Positions 18,042 to 25,800 of a stretch of 64,000 nt of DNA are shown here, in pieces. The position numbers and the translations under genes are program-made. Origin of the DNA: DAITAZ01 sp036824045 (GTDB taxonomy: Bacteria > Pseudomonadota > Gammaproteobacteria > Burkholderiales > Rhodocyclaceae); the NCBI GenBank assembly GCA_036824045.1, contig DAITAZ010000009.1:1-64000 (forward strand), written 5' to 3'. Within the stretch, counting starts at the first letter, position 1; each line of letters begins with the position of its first letter. The notes under the pieces were generated by a model, which made no database searches, had not been told where the DNA came from, and was given only the letters and a program-made list of their open reading frames with translations.

Positions 18042-18551
18042 ATGAAAGCCAACTCTACGCTGAAAATTGTCCTGCTGATCGCCTTGGTCGTCGTGGCGGC
18101 GGCGGGGTACATGAATTTTTCAAAGAAGGACGTTGCCCCGGAGGTCAGTTTCATGACCCTGGGTGGCGAAACGCTCACGACCAACCAGTTGCGGGGCAAG
18201 GTGGTGCTGGTGAACTTCTGGGCCACCACCTGCGCGACCTGCGTGGCGGAGATGCCCAAGCTGGCGGACACCTATAACCGGTTCAAGGACAAGGGCTACG
18301 AAACGATTGCGGTGGCCATGAATTACGACCCGCCCAACTACGTGCTGGCTTTTGCGGAAAAGAACCAGCTTCCCTTCAAGGTGGCGCTGGACGCCAAGAA
18401 CGAGGTGGCGAGCGGTTTCGGCGGCGTCCGCCTGACGCCCACCAGCGTGCTGCTGGACAAGCAGGGCCGGATCGTCCAGCGCTATCTGGGCGAGCCGGAT
18501 TTCGCCAAGCTGCACGCGCTGGTGGAAAAGCTGCTGGCCGAGCCGGCTTGA
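18042..18551 (+). CDS. TlpA-like membrane-anchored thioredoxin
   Basis: 169-residue thioredoxin-fold protein with one N-terminal membrane anchor (about 8-25) and a periplasmic TlpA/ResA-type domain. The redox motif is CATC in NFWATTCATCVAEMP, and the cis-proline loop is VRLTPTSVLLD. It probably reduces disulfides on exported proteins, for example during cytochrome c maturation, but no partner gene is adjacent. A terminator follows at 18575. Confidence 0.88.
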   Translation: MKANSTLKIVLLIALVVVAAAGYMNFSKKDVAPEVSFMTLGGETLTTNQLRGKVVLVNFWATTCATCVAEMPKLADTYNRFKDKGYETIAVAMNYDPPNYVLAFAEKNQLPFKVALDAKNEVASGFGGVRLTPTSVLLDKQGRIVQRYLGEPDFAKLHALVEKLLAEPA

Positions 18552-18574
18552 GCCCGCTGCCCGTTCCTTCCCCG

Positions 18575-18598
18575 AGCCCGGCCTGACCGGGCTTTTTT
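18575..18598 (+). terminator. Intrinsic terminator
   Basis: Seven-base stem AGCCCGG / CCGGGCT (18575-18581 and 18587-18593) with a 5-base loop, followed by six T residues. It closes the thioredoxin-like gene. Confidence 0.85.
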
Positions 18599-18619
18599 GC
18601 GCCCGCCCGAGGAGACCTC

Positions 18620-19252
18620 ATGCCCGTACACTCCCCCTCACCCCGGCGCTTGATCGCCGCCGCGCTGGCGCTGCTGGGTCTGTTGGCACTTTCCGGCCGG
18701 GCCCCTTACGACCGCCTCACCTGGCTGATGGAGGTGCTGCCGGTGATGATCGCCCTGCCGCTGCTGGCGGCCACCTGGCGGCGCTTTCCGCTGACCACGC
18801 TGCTCTACGGGCTGGTCTTTGCCCACGCGCTGGTGCTGATGCTGGGCGGTGCCTACACCTACGCCCGGGTGCCGCTGGGCTTTGAACTGGCCCAGTGGCT
18901 GCACCTGGAACGCAACCCCTACGACAAGATCGGGCACTTCTTCCAGGGGCTGGTGCCAGCGCTGGCCGCACGGGAGATCCTGCTGCGGGGTGGCTATGTG
19001 CGTGGCAGGCGGATGCCGGCCTTTCTGGTGCTGTGCGTGGTGATGGCCATCAGCGCCTGGTACGAGCTGATCGAGTGGGCTGCGGCGCTGGCGCTGGGGC
19101 AAGGCGCGGAGGAGTTCCTCGGCACCCAGGGCGACCCCTGGGATACCCAGTCCGACATGTTCTGCGCCCTGCTCGGCGGGCTGACCACCCTGACCCTGCT
19201 CGCCCCCTGGCACGACCGGCAGCTTCCCCCGGAGGCTGCCGACCGGCGCTGA
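18620..19252 (+). CDS. DUF2238 (YjdF-like) membrane protein
   Basis: 210-residue integral membrane protein with about five hydrophobic helices. The conserved NPYDKIGHFFQGL and QGDPWDTQSDMF stretches with embedded histidine and acidic residues are the signature of the DUF2238/YjdF family. The function is not known. A good AGGAG precedes the ATG. It starts just after the terminator of the thioredoxin-like gene, so it probably has its own promoter. Confidence 0.88.
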   Translation: MPVHSPSPRRLIAAALALLGLLALSGRAPYDRLTWLMEVLPVMIALPLLAATWRRFPLTTLLYGLVFAHALVLMLGGAYTYARVPLGFELAQWLHLERNPYDKIGHFFQGLVPALAAREILLRGGYVRGRRMPAFLVLCVVMAISAWYELIEWAAALALGQGAEEFLGTQGDPWDTQSDMFCALLGGLTTLTLLAPWHDRQLPPEAADRR

Positions 19253-19279
19253 AGCGGACCTTTTGCCACAAACTGTGTC

Positions 19280-19373
19280 CTGCCACCCGGCAATGGCTAA
19301 AGGCCGGGCCACGGCAGCCGTATTAGGGGGCGTACCTGCCTGCGTGCAGGCAAGCGGGTCGCCGACCCCGGCT
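19280..19373 (+). other. Structured leader upstream of the chemoreceptor gene
   Basis: A hairpin CTGCC-A-CCCGG / CCGGG-CCAC-GGCAG (19280-19317) is followed by AGCCG (19316-19320), which could instead pair with CGGCT (19369-19373) around an inner CCTGC / GCAGG stem (19335-19350). The two outer pairings overlap at 19316-19317, so they are partly exclusive. The tail GGCAAGCGGGTCGCCG recalls the 3' end of c-di-GMP-I riboswitches, but the conserved core CGCAAAGCC is absent. Function unassigned. Confidence 0.35.
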
Positions 19374-19401
19374 CAACGCCCTCCAATACGGGAAATCATC
19401 C

Positions 19402-21021
19402 ATGACCATCGTTCAGCGTCTGCTCGTCCTCATCGGGGCCTCTGCCCTCGGCCTGCTGGTGATGGCCGGCATCAACTTCCAGCAGATGAGCCGGGTGTAT
19501 GAAGCCACCAACTTCGGCAACATCAATGTGGTGCCCAGCATCCAGCTCCTCAACAAGGCGGTGCAAGAACTCAGTCATCTGCGGGTGAGCGCCTATCGCC
19601 ATGCCCTGGCCACGGACGGAACCACCATGCAGGCCCTGGAGCAGAAGATCGCCCAGGGTCGGGAGGCGGTGACCAGAGCGCTGAAGGACTACGAACCACT
19701 GGTGGCGGATGCGGAGGACGGACGCTTGCTGGAGGCAGCCAAGGCTTCGTTTGCCGCGTACAACAAGGGCATCGACACCATGCTCCCGCTCTCCCGCGCC
19801 AACCGCAAGGAAGAGGCCGTAAGCCAGATCAAGCAGGCAGGCGTCCAGGCCGAAAAGTTTGATGGCGATCTGGTCGCGCAGATGAAGTACAACGAGACCC
19901 TTGGCATCAAGGTGGCCAACGAGGGTGCCCAGGCAAAGACCCTGGCCACCTGGGTGGGTCTGGGCATCCTGGTGACGGTGCTGGGGGTGATGGGCACGCT
20001 GGGGTTCAGCACCACCAACAATCTGCGCCGTCGCATCGGGGAAGCGAACAACATCGCCACCCGCATTGCCAACGGTGACCTGACGCCCACCCCTTCCGAC
20101 CGGGGGGAGCGGGGCAGCCATGACGAGATCGGTCAATTGCTCGGCGCGCTGGAGACGATGCGCGCCGACCTGGCACGCACGGTGGGCGCCATCGCCCAAA
20201 GCTCCGAGCAGGTGGTGGTCTCGGCGAGCCAGCTTTCGGGCACGGCACAGCAGGTTTCCGCCAGTTCCAACCGCCAGGCCAGCGCCACGGCTGCCGCGGC
20301 CGCAGCGGTGGAGGAACTCACGGTCAGCATCGACCATGTGGGCGACAGCGCCGAAGACGCCAGCCACCGGGCCGAGGCTGCAGGCGGTCTGGCCGAGCGT
20401 ACCGGCCACGGGGTGGAGAGCGCCGCCGGTCAGGTCACCCACGTGGCCAGTCAGGTGGAGGACACCGCCAGCCAGATGCATGCCCTGTCGGAACAGGTAC
20501 AGGAAATCGGCAAGATCACCGTGGTGATCCGCGAGGTGGCGGACCAGACCAATCTGCTGGCGCTCAACGCCGCCATCGAAGCCGCCCGCGCCGGCGAACA
20601 GGGCCGGGGCTTCGCCGTGGTGGCCGACGAGGTGCGCAAGCTGGCCGAGCGCACCACCAGTTCCGTACAGGAGATCAGCAGCGTCATCAACCGCATCCAG
20701 CAAGGCGCCAGCGCCGCCGTGCAGAGCATGCAGTCCAGCCGCACCGTGGTGGGCGACGTGGTGGTGGCGGCCCGGGATGCGAGCCACGCGATGCAGGAAA
20801 TCCGCGATTCCGCCGGCACCATGCGGCGGGCCATCGCGAGCATCACCGAGGCCCTGCGGGAACAGAAAACCACCTCCACCGACCTGGCACGCAATGTGGA
20901 ATCCATCGCCCAGATGTCGGAACAGAATTCTGCCGCGGTCGCCCAGGTGGCCGACACCGCCAACCGGCTGGCCGAAGTTTCGGACACGCTGAAAATCAGC
21001 GTGTCCCGCTTCCGCCTGTAA
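19402..21021 (+). CDS. Methyl-accepting chemotaxis protein
   Basis: Transmembrane chemoreceptor of 539 residues. Order: first helix (7-27), a periplasmic four-helix-bundle sensor domain (about 30-185), second helix (186-208), HAMP, and a cytoplasmic signalling domain with the kinase-contact hairpin tip VADQTNLLALNAAIEAARAGEQGRGFAVVADEVR cut here only in description (centre near residue 390). There is no C-terminal CheR-tethering pentapeptide. No che genes are in the window. The ligand cannot be predicted. It has a potentially structured leader upstream. Confidence 0.93.
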   Translation: MTIVQRLLVLIGASALGLLVMAGINFQQMSRVYEATNFGNINVVPSIQLLNKAVQELSHLRVSAYRHALATDGTTMQALEQKIAQGREAVTRALKDYEPLVADAEDGRLLEAAKASFAAYNKGIDTMLPLSRANRKEEAVSQIKQAGVQAEKFDGDLVAQMKYNETLGIKVANEGAQAKTLATWVGLGILVTVLGVMGTLGFSTTNNLRRRIGEANNIATRIANGDLTPTPSDRGERGSHDEIGQLLGALETMRADLARTVGAIAQSSEQVVVSASQLSGTAQQVSASSNRQASATAAAAAAVEELTVSIDHVGDSAEDASHRAEAAGGLAERTGHGVESAAGQVTHVASQVEDTASQMHALSEQVQEIGKITVVIREVADQTNLLALNAAIEAARAGEQGRGFAVVADEVRKLAERTTSSVQEISSVINRIQQGASAAVQSMQSSRTVVGDVVVAARDASHAMQEIRDSAGTMRRAIASITEALREQKTTSTDLARNVESIAQMSEQNSAAVAQVADTANRLAEVSDTLKISVSRFRL

Positions 21022-21054
21022 GGCCCCTACGGCCCCCCAAGCGGGGCCGCGCAC

Positions 21055-21636
21055 TCATCCCGCTGCCCAGGCCAGGGCGGCTTCCAGCCGGTCGTTCCCC
21101 CAGAAGGGCTCTTCCCCGATCATGAAGAACGGGGCACCGAAGATGCCCCGCCGGGCCGCCTCCTCGGTGTTCTGGCGCAGGGCCGCCCTGCCATCCGGGC
21201 TCTGCGCCCGGGCCAGCGCCGCGGGGGCATCCTGCCCCACTGCCGCAAGGCAGGCGGTGACCACAGCCGGATCGGCAATATCCTCATCCCGCGCGAAGTT
21301 GGCCGCGTACACCGCCCGCGCGAAAGCCGGCAACCAGGGGGCGTCGCCATGGGCGGCCGCTACCCGTGCCGCCAGCAGGCCGTTGCGGGGAAACGTGGAA
21401 GGCTCCCGGTAGGGCAGCCCTTGGGCGGCGCAGATCCGGCCCAGATCCCGCCACATGTAGCGCCCCTTGGCCGGGTACAGGTTGAAGGGGGAATCGTGCC
21501 AGCCCTGGGCCTGGAAGATGGGCCCGAGCAGGAAGGCCCGCCAGCGCACCGGCACGCCGCGCGCCTTGGCCAGCGCTTCCAGGCGCATGGCAGCCGGGTA
21601 GGAATAGGTGCTGGCGAATTCGAACCAGAACTCCAT
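21055..21636 (-). CDS. 2-hydroxychromene-2-carboxylate isomerase-like DsbA-family protein
   Basis: 193-residue thioredoxin-fold protein of the HCCA isomerase / kappa-GST group. The N-terminal FEFASTYSY segment places a serine where DsbA has its first cysteine (residue 9), and RWRAFLLGPIF, GRYMWRDL and GIFGAPFF are family patterns. Such enzymes use glutathione as a cofactor in naphthalene degradation, but homologs are common where no such pathway exists, so the substrate is open. It is the last ordinary gene before the caspase island and is divergent from it. Confidence 0.85.
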   Translation of the reverse strand: MEFWFEFASTYSYPAAMRLEALAKARGVPVRWRAFLLGPIFQAQGWHDSPFNLYPAKGRYMWRDLGRICAAQGLPYREPSTFPRNGLLAARVAAAHGDAPWLPAFARAVYAANFARDEDIADPAVVTACLAAVGQDAPAALARAQSPDGRAALRQNTEEAARRGIFGAPFFMIGEEPFWGNDRLEAALAWAAG

Positions 21637-21920
21637 GACGGCGCTCCTTTCCTGAACGATGCGGGCTCACCGGCAACCCCGGAACGGCCCGCCGCCATCA
21701 TCCCACGATCCAGGCAGGCCCGCCCGGCGTGACCCACTTCACGCCCGCATGACTGATGTCCCCTTCAACCCCCTGGTTTTCATCCATATTGCGTTGAACG
21801 GGGTGATCCCCTGGAGTAACCTGCCAGCGGGTTGTTTTGTGTCTTTTGGTTACTTTCCGGCTTTTCCCACCCGCGGCCCCGCCGCGCCGACGACCGCTCC
21901 GCTCCCCAGGAGGCGCCACC
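21637..21920. other. Intergenic region upstream of the caspase gene
   Basis: A 284-base gap holding the divergent control regions of the isomerase and caspase genes. It contains an inverted GGGG-TGAT-CCCC (21800-21811) that could be an operator and a T-rich, lower-GC stretch at 21834-21865 of the kind often seen in intergenic repeats. No clear sigma70 promoter could be picked out. Confidence 0.4.
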
Positions 21921-22760
21921 ATGAGCAAGAAAGCCCTGTGCATAGGCATCAACAATTACCCTGGCACCCACATGGACCTGCAAGGCTGCGTCAATGACGC
22001 CAACGACTGGGCCGCGGCCCTTCAGGCCCGGGCCTTTGCCGTCACCTCCTTGCTGGACGGCCAGGCCACCAAGGCGGCCATGGTCGCTGCCATGACCAGC
22101 CTGATCAGCGGTGCGGTCAAAGGCGACAGCCTGATCATCACCTTCTCCGGCCACGGCACCTACCAGCCTGACGCGGACAGCGACGAAGCTGACGGCCTGG
22201 ACGAAGCCCTCTGCCCCCACGACATCCAGACCGGCGGCGGAGCGCTCACCGACGACGAGATCCGCGGCATTTTCGCGGCCACCAAGTCGGGCGTGCGCCT
22301 GGTGCTCATCTCCGACAGTTGCCATTCGGGCACCGTGACCCGTGCGGCCCCCAGCGAACCGGAAGCCGAAGCCCCGCGCCCCCGCTTCCTGCCCATGGGC
22401 AACTGGCTGCCTGAAACCTCGCTGCCCCGCACCCGCTCCGGCCAGGTGGCCGTGCAGACCAACGTCGCGCCCAAAGAGCTTTCCGCCTTCAGCCGCGCGG
22501 TGCGCAAGGCCGAAAACGACCTCCTGCTTTCCGGCTGCAAGGAAGGCCCCAACAACTACAGCTACGACGCAAAAATCGCCGGCCGCTACAACGGCGCCTT
22601 CACCTACTACGCGTTGAAAACGCTGAAGACCCTGCCCGCCACGGCCACCTATACCGACTGGCACAAGGCGATCAGCCGCTACCTGCCCTCCGCCAGCTAT
22701 CCGCAGGCGCCCCAGATCGTGGGCACCGCCACGGCCAAGCGGCAAAAAGTGTTGAGCTGA
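21921..22760 (+). CDS. Caspase-family (C14, metacaspase-like) peptidase
   Basis: 279-residue stand-alone caspase domain with no prodomain or signal peptide, so presumably cytoplasmic. The fold signature ALCIGINNYP is at the N-terminus, the histidine of the catalytic dyad is in TFSGHGTY (H78) and the cysteine in SDSCHSGT (C134), both intact. The acidic stretch DADSDEADGLDEAL and the C-terminal GAFTYYALKTL are usual for prokaryotic metacaspases, which cut after arginine or lysine. The start is fixed by AGGAGG at 21909-21914. It is followed 61 bases later by the giant CHAT/lipase gene on the same strand, and the two are probably one transcript. Substrate and trigger are unknown; a neighbouring CHAT protein is an obvious candidate substrate. 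Confidence 0.9.
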   Translation: MSKKALCIGINNYPGTHMDLQGCVNDANDWAAALQARAFAVTSLLDGQATKAAMVAAMTSLISGAVKGDSLIITFSGHGTYQPDADSDEADGLDEALCPHDIQTGGGALTDDEIRGIFAATKSGVRLVLISDSCHSGTVTRAAPSEPEAEAPRPRFLPMGNWLPETSLPRTRSGQVAVQTNVAPKELSAFSRAVRKAENDLLLSGCKEGPNNYSYDAKIAGRYNGAFTYYALKTLKTLPATATYTDWHKAISRYLPSASYPQAPQIVGTATAKRQKVLS

Positions 22761-22821
22761 TCCGCCGCGTCAGCCGGCCGGGCTCTCGCCACGCCCCCAA
22801 CCCCATCCACGACATCGCCCC

Positions 22822-25800
22822 ATGAGCACGCCAACCAGAACCCTCAAACTGACGCCGCAGAAAGACCACGACCAGAAAACCCTGCCCGGCATCCTGCAGA
22901 CCACGACCCGGAGCGGATCGGCAACGCTCGACCCTCTGCTGGAGGGCGTGACGGTAGCGGCGGAATACCGCTTGGCGAGCGCCAGCCGCAGCGCCGACGC
23001 CGCCCCGCCCCGGGCGCTCGAGGGTGGCGACCGGCAACTGCTGGCCCTGGAGTCCGAAGGCGGCGGCACCCTCTTCATCCACGCCGACCAACTGGCGGCG
23101 GAAATCGCCCGGCTCCAGCCGGAAGCGGTGGGCGAGGATGGCACGGTGGACCTGAACCGTTTCCGGGGCCCGGCCGCCACCTCCCGCGGGGTGGCCGATG
23201 TGCTGTGGAAGGCGGTGCGGGTGCTGACCCTGCCCGAAGACGCCCTGGTGGAAGAAGCGGCGGAACTGGCGCGGCAATGGGCGCGGGAGAAGCTGGGCGA
23301 AGCCGCGCAGGATGCGGCCATCGACGCCGCCTCCTGCCTGGGCGCCAAGGCCGTGATGTGGAAAATCGAATCGCAGTTGGCGGGCGAGCCCGGGCTGTAC
23401 CAGTGGAAGGACAAGACCATGTCCCCCGGGGACCGCTGCCCGGCCGGCGATGCGCGCCTCGTCCCCCTGTCGGAACAGCCGGGGCTGGTGTTCATCCACG
23501 GCACCGCTTCGTACACCTTGGGCAGCTTCAACGACTTGCGCCTCGACGACGCCACCTGGGAGGCGCTGCGCACCACTTTCCCCGGGGGCATCTTCGGCTT
23601 CGAGCACCGCACCTTCTCGGAAAGCCCGGTGGAAAACGCCCTGGCCTTGGCCCGGACCCTGCCGGAAGGCGCCCGGATCACCGTCGTGACCCACTCCCGC
23701 GGCGGGCTGGTGGGCGACCTGATGTGCCTGGGCCGGGTCGGCGATGCGGCCATCAACGCCTATCACGTCAATCCGGAGGGCCTGGCCGACGAAGCCGGGG
23801 TGCTGCGGGCGGCGGAGGAAGAACGCCAGCGCCTGCGCGCCCTGCGCGACACCCTGAAGGCGCGGCGCATCACGGTGGACCGCTACCTGCGGGTGGCCTG
23901 CCCGGCGCGGGGCACCACCATTCTTTCCGACAATCTGGACGCCGCCCTCTCCGACCTGCTCAACCTGATGCAGATGGGCGGCTCGGCCCTCTTCGGCCTG
24001 GCCGTGGGCGCCGTGGGCGGGCCGGTGGCAGGCAAGCTGGGCAGCAAGGGCGCTTCCAGTTGCCTGGGCGTGCTCAAGCGGCTGGTGCTGGAGATCGCCC
24101 AGCGGCGGCTGGACCCGCGGGTGATCCCGGGCATCTTCGCCATGCGCCCCGATTCGCCCCTGGCCCGCTTCCTCGCCCACCCGGAAGTGGAGCGGGCGCC
24201 CCAGATCCAGATGGCGGTGATTGCCGGGGATCTGGAGTTCGACGGGCTGGGCCTGTCCCGGCTGGGAAGCCGGCTGGCCAACCTGTTCTGCGACTGGCGG
24301 CTCTTCGAGCGCAACGACAACGACCTGGTGGTGGACTCGGACTCCATGTTCGCCGGGCTGGCCTCCCGCAAGGGCGCCCGCTATCTCTTCGACCAGGACG
24401 CCTCGGTGGATCATTTCCACTACTTTTCCAATACCCCGACCCGGGAAGCATTGCGCCAGTGGCTCACCCGGCCCGGCTTCGAGCTGGACAAGATCAACGA
24501 CTTCCTCCCCCTGGGTGAGGGGGGGCGCAAGAGCTGGAGCGAGCGTTTCCCCAGCGCCGCCCGCGGCGCCGGCGATGCGGACCGGCCCGTGGTCATCCTG
24601 CTCCCCGGCACTCTTGGCACCCATCTGAAGGCACCGGAAAAACTGGGGCCGGACCGCATCTGGCTGCATGCGGGCAATCTGGCCGGCGGCCATTTCACCG
24701 ATCTCACCGATCTGACCTCCGGCAAGGTGGTGGCGGACGATCTGCTGACCCACATCTATGGCGACCTGGCCGAATACCTGGGCCAGACCCACCAGGTGAT
24801 CCGCTTTCCCTACGACTGGCGCCAACGGCTGGAGGTGCTCGCCGATGCCCTCCAGGCAGCCATTGCCGACGCCGCCCAGAGCGCGCCCGGCCAGCCCATC
24901 CGCCTGGTCGCCCACAGCATGGGCGGACTGGTGGTGCGGGCCCTGATGCGCAAGCACCCCCGGGCCTGGCAGACCGTGGTGGAATCCGGCGGCCGGCTGT
25001 TGATGCTGGGCACGCCCAACCAGGGCGCCCACCTCACCGTGCACCACCTGCTGGGCAAGAGCGCAGCCACCCGCATGCTGGCCAGCCTGGATCTGCGCCA
25101 CGACCTGCAGGCCATCGCCCAGGCCGTGGCGAGCCTCCCCGGCGCCCTGGGCTTGTTGCCCCGCCCGGGACTGGCCGGTGCGGACGACGGTCACGACTAC
25201 TACCAGGCCGCCACCTGGGATCAGCTCAAGGCCGCCAACCGGGACCGCTGGTTCGGCAACGCCATCGGCGCCCAGCCGGCTCAAACCATGCTCGACCAGG
25301 CCCGCGCGGACTGGGAGGCCCTGCACGCAGCACCGCTGTCCAACCCGGAGCGCATCAGCTACGTTTGCGGCCAGGCGGCCAAAACCCCCTGCGGCCTGCA
25401 GCGGGCTGCCGATGGCGAACCGCGCCTGCTGTTCACCCGCGAAGGCGACGGCACCGTCACCTGGGCTTCCGCCCGGCTGCCGGAACTGGAGGCCGCCCAG
25501 GCCTACTGGCTCATGCCCGTGGAACATGCGGATCTGCCGGGCGCGCCGGAGCATTTCGCCGCCCTCCAGGAGCTGCTGGAGACCGGCCGTACCGTCAAAC
25601 TGGAGCGTCTGCCCGCCAGCCGGGGCAGCGGCGCGGCGGCCGCGCCCTTCACCCTGGAAGCTCCGCCCCCCGTACTGCCCGCCGACGAGGAACTGGCCCG
25701 CGCAGCCTTGGGCAGCAGCCCCCGTCGGCGCCGCACCGCCAGCCGCGTGCAGCCCCTCAAGGTGGCCGTCCACGCGGGGGACGTGAACTTCGTGGATCAA

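Noticed and set aside
19280..19373. A definite c-di-GMP-I riboswitch before the chemoreceptor gene.
   Set aside because: The tail looks similar but the conserved CGCAAAGCC core and tetraloop receptor layout are missing. Kept only as an unassigned structured leader.
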